The notes under the pieces were generated by a model, which saw only the letters and a program-made list of their open reading frames with translations, was not told the DNA's origin and did no database searches. From Streptomyces rubiginosohelvolus (GTDB lineage: Bacteria > Actinomycetota > Actinomycetes > Streptomycetales > Streptomycetaceae): a stretch of 64,000 nucleotides of DNA. How positions within the stretch are numbered: position 1 is the first letter of the stretch; every line of letters begins with the position of its first letter. Shown piece after piece: positions 1-7,833 of this stretch. The translations under genes were made by a program, and so were the position numbers. The DNA is taken from positions 144,983 to 208,982 of the forward strand of contig NZ_BMTW01000008.1 in the NCBI RefSeq assembly GCF_014649875.1, written 5' to 3'.

Positions 1-113
1 CTGATGCCGTCAGCTCCCGCCGCCCGCAGCAGGTCGAGCACCAGCGTCGCGTTGTGGTGGCGCAGGGCAGGCAGGTTGACCCCGGCCTGGGTCCTCGTCC
101 GGCTCCCGTTCAC
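1..113 (-). CDS. ROK-family transcriptional regulator, N-terminus only (cut by window edge)
   Basis: Leftward reading from a GTG at 111-113 gives 37 codons with no stop before the window edge. GAGGAG lies about 6 nt upstream of the GTG. The peptide contains NLPALRHHNATLVLDLLRAA, which is the start of the winged-helix DNA-binding domain seen at the N-terminus of ROK sugar-responsive repressors. The sugar-kinase-like ROK domain would lie outside the window. It is divergent from the oxidoreductase at 187, with a palindrome at 154-180 in between, so it most likely controls that gene. Assignment rests on 37 residues only. Confidence 0.72.
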   Translation of the reverse strand, partial: MNGSRTRTQAGVNLPALRHHNATLVLDLLRAAGADGI

Positions 114-150
114 GGCTCACTCCTCTTCACCGCCCCATTGTGCCGGTCGC

Positions 151-180
151 TTGCACTTTGGCAACAGCGTTGCTTAAGTG
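151..180 (+). promoter_or_regulatory. Promoter overlapped by a palindromic operator (ROK/oxidoreductase divergent region)
   Basis: TTGCAC (151-156) and TTAAGT (174-179) are separated by exactly 17 nt and form a good -35/-10 pair; the predicted start falls at the ATG at 187, giving a leaderless mRNA. An interrupted palindrome spans 154-180: outer arms CACTT/AAGTG, inner arms GCAAC (161-165) and GTTGC (169-173), centre AGC. A repressor bound there would cover the whole promoter. The divergent ROK gene is the obvious candidate repressor; that link is inference. Confidence 0.65.
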
Positions 181-186
181 GATCGC

Positions 187-1335
187 ATGACCCCCAACGC
201 CTCCGGCGCCCCTCTCCGCGTCGCTCTCGTCGGCTACGGCCTGGCCGGCTCCGTCTTCCACGCCCCGCTGGTCTCCGCGACCGACGGCCTGGTCCTCGAC
301 ACGGTCGTCACGTCGAACGAGGAGCGCCGGGCGGAGGCCCGTGCCGCATATCCGGAGGTCCGGTTCGCCGCATCGCCGGACGAACTGTGGGAGCGCGCGG
401 ACGAGCTGGACCTGGTCGTGATCGCCTCCCCGAACAAGACGCACGTCCCGCTGGCGACGGCCGCGCTGAAGGCCGGTCTCCCCGTCGTCGTGGACAAGCC
501 GATCGCCGGGACCGCCGCCGAGGCGCGCGAGCTGGCGGCCCTCGCCGAGGAGCGCGGGCTGCTGCTCTCGGTCTTCCAGAACCGCCGCTGGGACAACGAC
601 TTCCGCACCCTGGCCTCGCTGATCGCCGACGGCGAGCTGGGCGAGGTGCAGCGCTTCGAGTCCCGGTTCGAGCGCTGGCGGCCGCAGCTGAAGGGCGGCT
701 GGCGCGAGTCGGGCGACCCGGACGAGATCGGCGGCCTGCTGTACGACCTGGGCAGCCATGTCGTCGATCAGGCGCTGGTGCTGTTCGGAGCAGCGGTGCA
801 GGTGTACGCCGAGTCCGACGTACGGCGTCCCGGCGCGGCGGCGGACGACGACACGTTCATCGCGATCACGCACGAGAACGGGGTCCGCTCCCATCTGTAC
901 GTCAGCGCCACCACGGCCCAGCTCGGCCCGCGCTTTCGCGTGCTCGGCTCGGCGGCGGGCTATGTGAAGTACGGCCTGGACCCGCAGGAGGCGGCCCTGC
1001 GCGAGGGGCTGCGCCCGGCGGCCGGCGAGCCGTGGGGCGAGGAGGTGGAGGAGCTGTGGGGCCGCATCGGCTCCGGCGAGTCCCCGCTGACCGGCGGCGG
1101 CACCCCCGTCCGTACGCTGCCCGGCGACTACCCCGCCTACTACGCCGCCGTCGCCGCGGCCGTCCGTGGCACCGGCGACAACCCGGTCACCGCACTCCAG
1201 GCGGCCGCGGCCCTGGACGTCCTGGAGGCCGCCCGCCGCTCGGCGCGCGAGGGCGTCTCGGTCACCCTTCTCCCCCACCACGACGACCCCCGCCACGACG
1301 AACCGCACCACGACGCAGAGGAGCGGCGCGCATGA
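187..1335 (+). CDS. Gfo/Idh/MocA-family NAD(P)-dependent oxidoreductase
   Basis: A 382-residue cytosolic dehydrogenase-like protein. The N-terminus has a Rossmann fold with VALVGYGLAGSVFHAPL, followed by VIASPNKTH and the signature VDKPIA, in which the Lys is the usual catalytic lysine of this family. The C-terminal half matches the alpha/beta substrate domain (YDLGSHVVDQ). Substrates in the family are sugars, inositols and their derivatives; the specific one cannot be told. I chose the ATG at 187 because promoter spacing predicts a transcript starting there; an upstream in-frame GTG at 178 overlaps the operator. The stop overlaps the next gene (ATGA), so the two are translationally coupled. 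The C-terminus is His-rich. Confidence 0.85.
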   Translation: MTPNASGAPLRVALVGYGLAGSVFHAPLVSATDGLVLDTVVTSNEERRAEARAAYPEVRFAASPDELWERADELDLVVIASPNKTHVPLATAALKAGLPVVVDKPIAGTAAEARELAALAEERGLLLSVFQNRRWDNDFRTLASLIADGELGEVQRFESRFERWRPQLKGGWRESGDPDEIGGLLYDLGSHVVDQALVLFGAAVQVYAESDVRRPGAAADDDTFIAITHENGVRSHLYVSATTAQLGPRFRVLGSAAGYVKYGLDPQEAALREGLRPAAGEPWGEEVEELWGRIGSGESPLTGGGTPVRTLPGDYPAYYAAVAAAVRGTGDNPVTALQAAAALDVLEAARRSAREGVSVTLLPHHDDPRHDEPHHDAEERRA

Positions 1336-1811
1336 CCACCACCTCCCCCACCATCTCCGAGCTGATCGCCCAGGAGCGCCGGCTCACCCTCCCGCACTTC
1401 TCCTACGACGACGCGTTCGCGCTGGGCAGCCTGCTGGTCAAACTGGCCCGGGAGCGGCACGCACCGGTCGCGATCGACATCCGGCGCGGGGCGCAGCAGC
1501 TGTTTCACGCGGCGCTGCCCGGTTCGAGTGCGGACAACGACGCGTGGATCGACCGCAAGCGCAAGGTGGTCGAGCGGTACGGCGAGAGCTCGTACCTGGT
1601 CGGCACCCGGTTCCGCGCGAAGGGCACGACGTTCGAGGAGTCGTCCCGCCTGGACCCGGGCACGTACGCCGCGCACGGCGGTTCGTTCCCGATCGCGGTG
1701 GAGGGCGCGGGCGTGATCGGCACGGTCACGGTGTCCGGCCTGCCGCAGGCCGAGGACCACGCGATGGTGGTCGAGGCGCTGGAGCAGTTCGCGGCGACGC
1801 CGGGGGCCTGA
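1332..1811 (+). CDS. HbpS/GlcG-like UPF0303 (DUF336, heme-degrading domain) protein
   Basis: A 159-residue protein starting at the ATG that overlaps the preceding stop (ATGA). It shows the compact UPF0303/HbpS-like domain: an N-terminal helical part, a central VAIDIRRGAQQLFHAALPG segment, a WIDRKRKVVERYGESSY segment, and a Gly-rich PIAVEGAGVIGTVTVSGL end. Relatives bind heme or act as accessory proteins of unknown activity and are often encoded beside Gfo/Idh/MocA oxidoreductases, as here. No signal peptide is seen. The biochemical role of this member is not predictable. Confidence 0.8.
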   Translation: MTTTSPTISELIAQERRLTLPHFSYDDAFALGSLLVKLARERHAPVAIDIRRGAQQLFHAALPGSSADNDAWIDRKRKVVERYGESSYLVGTRFRAKGTTFEESSRLDPGTYAAHGGSFPIAVEGAGVIGTVTVSGLPQAEDHAMVVEALEQFAATPGA

Positions 1812-1857
1812 ACCCGCCGTACGCGAAGGGCGGGCCGGGCGGCTGAGCAGCCCGTAA

Positions 1858-1906
1858 GGGGAGGGGGCGTCGTCACGTACGCGTACAGCGACGACACCCC
1901 CTCCCC
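1858..1906. terminator. Bidirectional terminator hairpin
   Basis: A 17-bp stem with one mismatch: 1858-1874 pairs with 1890-1906 around a 15-nt loop. It lies between two convergent genes, ending at 1811 and 1910, and can serve both. As usual in Streptomyces there is no clear U tract. Confidence 0.8.
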
Positions 1907-1909
1907 CTG

Positions 1910-2770
1910 CTACGCGTCCTTGAGCTCCTGCCGCTGCCGGCCGAGCCCCTCCACCTCCAGCTCCACCACGTCGCCCGCCTTCAGGTACGGCTTGGGCTCG
2001 GGCTGCCCCATGGCGACCCCGGCGGGCGTACCGGTGTTGATGATGTCGCCCGGGTAGAGGGTCATGAAGTGGCTGAGGTAGCGGACGACCTCGCCGACCG
2101 GGAAGATCTGCTCGGCCGTGGTGCCGTTCTGCTTCAGCTCGCCGTTGACCCAGAGGCGCAGCGGCAGGGCCTGCGGGTCGGCCACCTCGTCGGCGGTGAC
2201 GAGCCAGGGGCCCAGCGGGTTGAACGTCTCGCAGTTCTTGCCCTTGTCCCAGGTGCCGCCGCGCTCGATCTGGAACTCGCGCTCGGAGACGTCGTGGGCG
2301 GTGGCGTACCCGGCGACATGGGCGAGCCCCTCCTCGGCGGAGCCGAGGTAGCGGGCGGTGCGCCCGATGACGACGGCGAGCTCGACCTCCCAGTCGGTCT
2401 TGCGGCTGCCGCGCGGTACGAGGACGGTGTCGTCGGGCCCGACGACGGTGTCGGGGGCCTTGAAGAACAGGATCGGCTCGGTCGGGATCTCCGCACCCGT
2501 CTCGGCGGCGTGGTCGTGGTAGTTCAGCCCGATGCACACGATCTTGCCGATGCGCCCCAGCGGCGGACCGATCCGCAGCCCTGTCGCGTCCAGGGCGGGC
2601 AGCACACCGGGGTTCTCGGCGGCCGCCCGTACGCGGGCGAGCGCGGAGGCGTCGGCGAGCAGATCGCCGTCGATGTCAGGGACGATTCCCGACAGATCAC
2701 GCAGAGTCCCGTCGCGGTCGAGAAGTGCGGGACGCTCGGCGCCCGCCGTACCGACTCGAAGCAGCTTCAA
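1910..2770 (-). CDS. Fumarylacetoacetate hydrolase (FAH) family protein
   Basis: 286 residues, usual for the short FAH family. A TTG start at 2768-2770 is preceded by AGGAG at 8 nt; the longer reading from 2860 has no ribosome site. Family features: a small N-terminal domain, then IGLNYHDHAAETG, the metal-ligand segment WEVELAVVIG, AHDVSER, GPWLVTADEV and NTGTPAGVAMG. Members act on 2-oxo-acids or 2,4-dioxo-acids (for example 2,4-diketo-3-deoxy-L-fuconate or ureidoglycolate-type substrates) using a divalent metal. The exact substrate is not evident and no pathway partner is adjacent. Confidence 0.85.
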   Translation of the reverse strand: MKLLRVGTAGAERPALLDRDGTLRDLSGIVPDIDGDLLADASALARVRAAAENPGVLPALDATGLRIGPPLGRIGKIVCIGLNYHDHAAETGAEIPTEPILFFKAPDTVVGPDDTVLVPRGSRKTDWEVELAVVIGRTARYLGSAEEGLAHVAGYATAHDVSEREFQIERGGTWDKGKNCETFNPLGPWLVTADEVADPQALPLRLWVNGELKQNGTTAEQIFPVGEVVRYLSHFMTLYPGDIINTGTPAGVAMGQPEPKPYLKAGDVVELEVEGLGRQRQELKDA

Positions 2771-2908
2771 CGGTCCAACTCCTCTTGATCGAGGTGGAGA
2801 GCCCGCCGGCGGGTTGCGGCCGCCGAGGGGCTTGGCTGATCGTCCAAGAGATCGGATCACTCCGCAAGACCTCGTTCACACACTGGACCGGCGCATCGGC
2901 CGCGCCGA

Positions 2909-3679
2909 TTACGCCGCAGTGGCCATGGCGCCACCGGCGACGGGCATGTCGCGGTAGAGCCAGGCCCGCTCGACCGCGGTCCAGGTGGTCGTGGTGACGA
3001 CGTAGAGCGCGGCGGCCAGCGGCACGACGGCCACGGTGATCAGGGTGAAGAAGGACAGCAGCGGCATCAGCTTGGTCATCGCGCCCATCCCGGGCACGGG
3101 CTGTCCGTCCGGGCCGGCGGCGGGCGTCATCGGGTTGGCGGCCATCTGCCGCTTGGTGCGTCCGTAGTTGAACGTGGCGACGGCGGCGACGATCACGAAG
3201 AGCCCCAGGTAGACCAGCCCCTGCCCGCCGAACAGGCCGCCGTGCGCGAGCGCGTCGTGCCAGCGCCCGCCGAGCGGTGCGCCGAGCAGGTCGTGGCTGA
3301 GCAGCGCGTTGGGCTCGCCGCCGATCGAACTGCTGGAGAACAGGTGGTAGAGCAGGAAGAACGCGGGCATCTGGAGCAGGCTCGGCAGGCAGCCGGAGAG
3401 CGGCGACACCTTCTCGGCCGCGTGCAGCTCCATGATCGCCTTCTGCATCCGCTCGGGATTCTTGCCGTGCTTCTTACGGAGCTCGGCGATCTGCGGCTGG
3501 AGCCGGCTGCGGGCCTTCTGGCCGCGCGCGGCGGCCCGGGAGAGCGGGTGGACGGCGAGCCGGACGAGCGCCGTGAACAGGATGATCGCCGCGGCGGTCG
3601 ACGCGGTCTGGAAGAGCGGCTGCAGCAGATCGGCGAGGGAGCCGACCAGGCTCGCGAAAGCGGACATGAAGGCGGACAT
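2909..3679 (-). CDS. yidC: YidC/Oxa1/Alb3-family membrane protein insertase (paralogue)
   Basis: 256 residues with the YidC core: TM1 around 20-45 (AAAIILFTALVRLAVHPL), a cytoplasmic helical hairpin rich in charges (QIAELRKKHGKNPERM), then LSGCLPSLLQMPAFFLLYHLF and further TM segments. The Arg in TM1 (residue 40, LVRLAV) is the conserved hydrophilic-groove arginine. GGAGGG precedes the ATG at 3679; a second in-frame ATG lies 4 codons on. The protein is short and lies outside the usual rpmH-rnpA-yidC locus, so it is a second, auxiliary insertase. It is downstream of the small DUF6412 gene on the same strand. Confidence 0.88.
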   Translation of the reverse strand: MSAFMSAFASLVGSLADLLQPLFQTASTAAAIILFTALVRLAVHPLSRAAARGQKARSRLQPQIAELRKKHGKNPERMQKAIMELHAAEKVSPLSGCLPSLLQMPAFFLLYHLFSSSSIGGEPNALLSHDLLGAPLGGRWHDALAHGGLFGGQGLVYLGLFVIVAAVATFNYGRTKRQMAANPMTPAAGPDGQPVPGMGAMTKLMPLLSFFTLITVAVVPLAAALYVVTTTTWTAVERAWLYRDMPVAGGAMATAA

Positions 3680-3835
3680 GGGTGAGCCCTCCGGGGGTCT
3701 CGTCGTGCCGGGAGGTACCTGCGCAGAAGGCGACGAGGTACGGGGTGGTCACTCGGCATGACGACCGGCGCGGGGCGCACCCGTCCCGGGTGCGGCGCAC
3801 GTACGCGAGGTACGGGCGGGACGTGCGGGGTTGCC

Positions 3836-4168
3836 CTACGCGGCGGCCGTCAGGAGGGCGTGCCCGGGTGCCCGGGGCCTGGTGCGCCCCCGTGCATCGG
3901 GGTCGCGTTGCGGGAGGAACGCGGTGCGCCGCTCCCGGTCCCTGATGGCGGTACGGACCCGGGTGCGGGGCACCGGGGACGCGCAGCGGGCGCTGATGAC
4001 GGCGCAGGCGAGGAGGGCGGAACCGGCCGCGGCGGTGGCGGCGAGCGCGACGGCGGCGGAGAGGCTGCCGCCCTCGGCGAGGAGGACCTCGGTAAGGAAG
4101 AGGAGGACGAGTCCGGCGGGCCGGAGCAGCCGGGCGAAGGCGCGGCGCAGGGCGTTGGCGTCCCGCAC
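3836..4168 (-). CDS. DUF6412-like small membrane protein
   Basis: 110 residues. I chose the GTG at 4166-4168 because GGGAGG ends 8 nt upstream; the GTG at 4175-4177 overlaps that ribosome site and is unlikely. There are two hydrophobic segments (GLVLLFLTEVLLAEGGSL and a following Ala-rich stretch ending LLACAVISA) and an Arg-rich tail (RTRVRTAIRDRERRTAFL). Genes of this type commonly precede a yidC paralogue in Streptomyces, as here, so a role with that insertase is inferred. No catalytic motif is visible. Confidence 0.65.
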   Translation of the reverse strand: MRDANALRRAFARLLRPAGLVLLFLTEVLLAEGGSLSAAVALAATAAAGSALLACAVISARCASPVPRTRVRTAIRDRERRTAFLPQRDPDARGRTRPRAPGHALLTAAA

Positions 4169-4214
4169 GATGTGCACCTCCCGTTCCTGGTTCCGTCCTC
4201 GTACCGTTGCTGCG

Positions 4215-4254
4215 GAGTGCCGCCCATCGGAGTGAACGGCACTCTTTCGTTATA
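4215..4254 (-). promoter_or_regulatory. Possible promoter and operator for the DUF6412-yidC pair
   Basis: On the minus strand TATAAC (4254-4249) is a good -10 match. Just downstream an inverted repeat GAGTGCCG (4215-4222) / CGGCACTC (4237-4244) with 14-nt spacing sits across the expected start region. No convincing -35 is present. Either a repressor site or a 5'-leader hairpin would explain it. Confidence 0.4.
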
Positions 4255-4293
4255 CACGATGATCGGGGCGGCCCCAGGGTTTCTCGCCACCGT

Positions 4294-5112
4294 TCAGCGG
4301 GGGCGCATCGCGGTGAGCTGCCCCCAGACGACGAGCCGGTAACGCGAGCTGAACTCGGGGGTGCAGGTGGTGAGGGTGAGGTAGTAGCCGGGCTCGCTGT
4401 AGCCGGCGGAGGTGGTGACGTTGCTGCGCGGCACGGGCGCGATGACGCCGCTGTCGGAGGGCGCGGTCCGGGCGAGGCGTTTACCGACGGTGTACGTGTA
4501 GACGGCGTCGCGGGTCTCGACGGTGATCCGGTCACCGCTGCGGAGCCGGTCGATGCGGCGGAAGGGTTCGCCGTGGGTGTTGCGGTGCCCGGCGAGCGCG
4601 AAGTTCCCGGCCTGCCCGGCCTGCGCGGTACGGGTGTAGTGCCCGACGTACCCCCGGTCGAGCACCCCGCCCTTGCTGGTGCCCTCGGCGACGGGGGCGG
4701 TGAGCCCGATCCGGGGGATGCGCAGGACGGCGTACGCCTGGTCCCAGCGGGGGGCGGCACGGGGCCGGGCGGCCGGGGCGGGAGGCGGATCGCCGTCCGC
4801 TTCCGGACCGGGGCTCGCGGAGGGCCGGGGACTCTCTTGTCGCTCACCACGGCCACCGCCACCGCTGTCTTCCCGGCTCGGCCGGTCCCACTCCCGCTGG
4901 AGGCTCTGGACGGTACGCCCGGCGTCGGCGCGGGCCTCGCGGTTGGTCCACCAGAGCTGGTGGGCGACGAGGAGGAGCAGGACGACACCGAGGGTGACGA
5001 CGACTTCGGCGGAGACCCAGAGCCCGCGGGCGAGGAGATGCGAACCGCCACCGCCACGGCCTCGCGCCCCGGACAACACCCCGCGCCCTCGCCCGGCTCC
5101 CCGCCTCCGCAT
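4294..5112 (-). CDS. Class E sortase (LPXTG/LAXTG-type transpeptidase)
   Basis: 272 residues from the ATG at 5110-5112, which has GGGAGG about 9 nt upstream; the frame is open further upstream but without a ribosome site. An Arg-rich cytoplasmic N-terminus is followed by one TM helix (about 34-52), a Pro/Gly-rich linker and the sortase barrel. Catalytic residues are visible: His176 in ALAGHRNTHG, Cys250 in YLTLTTCTPE and the Arg in SRYRLVVWG. It would anchor secreted proteins to peptidoglycan at the outer membrane face. No substrate gene with a C-terminal sorting signal was seen nearby. Confidence 0.9.
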   Translation of the reverse strand: MRRRGAGRGRGVLSGARGRGGGGSHLLARGLWVSAEVVVTLGVVLLLLVAHQLWWTNREARADAGRTVQSLQREWDRPSREDSGGGGRGERQESPRPSASPGPEADGDPPPAPAARPRAAPRWDQAYAVLRIPRIGLTAPVAEGTSKGGVLDRGYVGHYTRTAQAGQAGNFALAGHRNTHGEPFRRIDRLRSGDRITVETRDAVYTYTVGKRLARTAPSDSGVIAPVPRSNVTTSAGYSEPGYYLTLTTCTPEFSSRYRLVVWGQLTAMRPR

Positions 5113-5277
5113 CGACGCCACCCTCCCGCACCGCAAGCCTCGGGGCGCACGACCGCACACCGTTGAAGACTCGGAGCGCACGGTAGGGGCAAACCTCACA
5201 ACTCTCCAGACTTCTCCCGCTTCTCCTCCTCCGCCCCCTTCTCCCCGACGTCACCGTCCGGCAGTACCGTGTGGTCC

Positions 5278-6285
5278 ATGCGCCCCGACACGCCTGCCGA
5301 CCACACCACCGAAGCCGAGCGTCTGCTCCGCACCGCGGCGCAGTACCCCGAGGACCACGAACCGCTGATCCTCCAGGCCGCGGCCCACCTGGAACTCGCG
5401 GGCGACCGCGCCCGCGCAAGCACGCTCTACGACGACCTGCTCGCCGCCCCCGAGGCGACCGTCGACAACCCGCACCTGATCAAGGCCCTGAAAGCGGCCA
5501 ACCTCTGGGAGTACGGTCACGAGGCCGAGGCCCGGGCGATCATCGACGGCATCCGAGCCGCGGGCCCGCTGAACGCCGCGCCGTGGCAGGTGGCCGCGGA
5601 GACCCTGGAGGCGCACGACGAGCTGGAGAAGGCGCACGACTTCCTCTCCACCGCCCTGACCCTGCTGCTGGCCCCCGGCGAGGAGGTCCCGTACGCCACG
5701 CAGTCCCTGCTGACCGGCCGCCACCGGGTGCGCCGGCTGATGGGCCTGGAGCACGACGCCTGGGACGAGCTGGCGGGCGAGCTGCACACGGCCGCGGTGC
5801 CCCTGGACGAACTGCACGACCCGAAGCGCCTGTGGTCGCTGGGGTCATCGGACCCGGTGGAGCTGAAGGCCGAGATCGCCCGCCTGCGCGCGGAGCTGGG
5901 CACGTACCGGACGGCGCTGTCCCGCCCGTTCCCGGTGGCGGTACTGCACTGGCCGGAACAGGAGCTCCGCGAACTGCTCACGGCGTACCCGGCGTTGACC
6001 GAGGAGTACGTTGACCGCGCGACCCACCTGGACCGCCTGGAGGCGTCCCTGCGCGACCTCCACGCGACGGGCACCCCGAACCTGGGCATCGTGACGGGCA
6101 CGGTCCCCTCGTACGAGGCGTTCGCCGCCTCGGAGGCCGCGTCCCCGTCCGACCCGGGCCTCCTCCCCCAGTACGCCACCACCCTCGCCGCCCGGGGCCG
6201 CGCGATCCCGTGGCCTCCGTCGCGCACGGCTGCCTGCTGGTGCGGGTCGGGGGAGGCTTATGGGGGGTGCCACGGGGGCGAGTGA
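5278..6285 (+). CDS. TPR-like protein with C-terminal SEC-C metal-binding motif
   Basis: 335 residues. The body consists of helical TPR-like repeats (EAERLLRTAAQYPEDHEPLI and later AWQ-type pairs), and the C-terminus carries CWCGSGEAYGGCHG, the SEC-C zinc-binding motif (CxCxSGxxYxxCHG) known from the SecA tail and many regulatory proteins. The ATG at 5278 fits a leaderless start: TACCGT at 5265-5270 is a -10 candidate 7 nt upstream and no Shine-Dalgarno is present. The function is unknown. Codon use is normal for the host and it marks the left border of the restriction locus. Confidence 0.8.
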   Translation: MRPDTPADHTTEAERLLRTAAQYPEDHEPLILQAAAHLELAGDRARASTLYDDLLAAPEATVDNPHLIKALKAANLWEYGHEAEARAIIDGIRAAGPLNAAPWQVAAETLEAHDELEKAHDFLSTALTLLLAPGEEVPYATQSLLTGRHRVRRLMGLEHDAWDELAGELHTAAVPLDELHDPKRLWSLGSSDPVELKAEIARLRAELGTYRTALSRPFPVAVLHWPEQELRELLTAYPALTEEYVDRATHLDRLEASLRDLHATGTPNLGIVTGTVPSYEAFAASEAASPSDPGLLPQYATTLAARGRAIPWPPSRTAACWCGSGEAYGGCHGGE

Positions 6286-6469
6286 CGTCTCAACACGGCA
6301 TGAGGCCAGGCCTGCCGGTCTGCCCCCATGCCTCGCTGGTCTCTCCCGGCTGCTCTTCCCCTGCCGACTTCCTCGCCAGCAATTGCCGCGACATTTGGTC
6401 AGATTTCACTGGATTCCTTCACATGCTTCGCTCCGATGGCATCCACACCGCAAGCAACTGCCGGAACGA

Positions 6470-6528
6470 CTGACGCTCGCGCCCTGGAACTACACGTGAG
6501 CGTCAGGAGTCTGATCAGGTGCACACCT
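6470..6528 (+). promoter_or_regulatory. Inverted repeats upstream of the restriction gene
   Basis: Two repeats lie 30-90 bp before the nuclease start: CTGACGCTC (6470-6478) with GAGCGTCAG (6498-6506), and AGGTGCACACCT (6517-6528), the latter flanked by TGAT and ATCA. Restriction genes are often held back by a controller or the methyltransferase. No separate controller gene is present, so these could be methyltransferase or host-regulator sites. The rest of 6286-6559 shows no gene. Confidence 0.35.
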
Positions 6529-6559
6529 CACATCAATCCTTTCGCGGAAGCGTGTCAGC

Positions 6560-7627
6560 GTGACCCTTTTCGAACCTCCCGGCCCCGCAGCCGGCGTTTG
6601 TGATGACCCGGAACTGATGGTCGCATACCAGCACCTGATCGGGCTCGATCCTGACGGAACCCGATTCGCCAAAGTACTGCGGGACACCATCGATCAACTC
6701 CTCAACGGCGAGGCCACTGGGCGCTACGATTGGGCAGACCTCTTTAAAACCGAAAAGACTCACGCCGGAACGCTTGTTGAAATCAACCTGCAACGTGAGT
6801 TTGAGTTTGCCGATGGCGTCGAAATGGACTATCGCATAGAAGGAATCGACGTCGACTGCAAGTACTCACAGAGGTTCGGATCATGGATGATTCCCCCCGA
6901 AGCGGAGGGCCACCTATGCCTGCTCGTCTGGGCCGACGACTCCCAGAGCAAGTGGAGTGCGGGCTTGTTGCGCATCAAGCGCGAATGGCTCAATGGCGGA
7001 ACCAATCGGGACATGAAGTTCACGGTCAAGGCGGAACACCGCAACAAGATCACGTGGCTCTGGAAGGAATTTGAACTTCCAGAAAACGTACTACTTCACC
7101 TTCCCCCTGCAACACGGGCACGCATTCTGATCCCGGGCAGGAACAAGGGGCAGGCTCGCGTTCGCGAACTGTTCCGTTCCGTACACGGCAAGCGCATCGG
7201 CCGAGGAGTGGTACGCACGGCCGCCCAACAGCTCGACTACATGGCGCGTGTACGCGAAGGCAGTAGCGGACGCGCACGCCCAGCCCTACGCCCTGAGGGG
7301 ATCATCATCTTGGGCGACTACCAGTCCCACCAAGCCGTAGCAAGGGATCTGGGCGGTCCAGTACCAGCGGAAGGAGAGTTCGTCGCGCATCGCGTCGTGC
7401 GTGCGCGACAAAAACACGAGGGACTCCCACAAGCCGAGATCAACGGGGAGCGCTGGGTCATCGCACAGCCTGGCGACGACGTGGAAACTGCCCCACAGTT
7501 GCCCGAAGCCCAAGAGGGCAGCACGAGAGCAGCCCAGCAACGCCGCCTTCTCCCGCCGAAAGACAGCGGCGCCAGCCTGACCACACCCCGGCAAGAGGAG
7601 CTGGGTAGCGACGGACCTTGGGGATGA
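6560..7627 (+). CDS. NaeI-family type II (IIE) restriction endonuclease
   Basis: 355 residues. The catalytic core reads E74, D90, D99, K101 (DYRIEGIDVDCKYS). Spacing is identical to the known NaeI active site E70, D86, D95, K97 with a shift of 4, and the residue matching NaeI Leu43, which if changed to Lys makes NaeI a topoisomerase, is still Leu (L47). An N-terminal Endo domain covers about 1-165 and a C-terminal DNA-binding (Topo/CAP-like) domain about 170-320, with an extra polar tail of about 35 residues. NaeI cuts GCCGGC and needs a second site. The GTG start follows GGAAG. Lower GC than its neighbours suggests transfer. Specificity is inferred. Confidence 0.9.
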   Translation: MTLFEPPGPAAGVCDDPELMVAYQHLIGLDPDGTRFAKVLRDTIDQLLNGEATGRYDWADLFKTEKTHAGTLVEINLQREFEFADGVEMDYRIEGIDVDCKYSQRFGSWMIPPEAEGHLCLLVWADDSQSKWSAGLLRIKREWLNGGTNRDMKFTVKAEHRNKITWLWKEFELPENVLLHLPPATRARILIPGRNKGQARVRELFRSVHGKRIGRGVVRTAAQQLDYMARVREGSSGRARPALRPEGIIILGDYQSHQAVARDLGGPVPAEGEFVAHRVVRARQKHEGLPQAEINGERWVIAQPGDDVETAPQLPEAQEGSTRAAQQRRLLPPKDSGASLTTPRQEELGSDGPWG

Positions 7628-7638
7628 GTTTCCAGTAG

Positions 7639-7833
7639 CCAAACGGGCGGAAACTAGGCCTCGACGTTCATCGATATAACATTGAAGAGGATAGCACCCA
7701 TGAACTCCTACCGCTCGGCATTGACTTCGAAATGATTCCTACCATCACGAGGAACAATGCACGGACGAGTAAGTTCATGCCCAAGGATCAGAAGCAGCAA
7801 ATCCTCCAGAACGCCGGAATCGCTGGAGAATGA
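7639..7833 (+). pseudogene. Open frame ending at vsr: possible gene remnant or tiny coupled ORF
   Basis: The frame from 7639 is open for 64 codons and stops at TGA 7831-7833, overlapping the vsr start region. There is no ATG, GTG or TTG before the ATG at 7732, so the only conventional product has 33 residues (MIPTITRNNARTSKFMPKDQ and onward). That ATG has no ribosome site. The residues look protein-like and low in GC. The simplest reading is the 3' end of a decayed gene of the restriction locus; a short peptide coupled to vsr is the alternative. I do not recognise the family. Confidence 0.3.

Noticed and set aside
127..1311. A 394-codon minus-strand frame opposite the oxidoreductase gene
   Set aside because: It is a shadow frame: Arg/Gly/Val-rich, with no ribosome site or known motif, while the plus strand encodes a clear Gfo/Idh/MocA protein.
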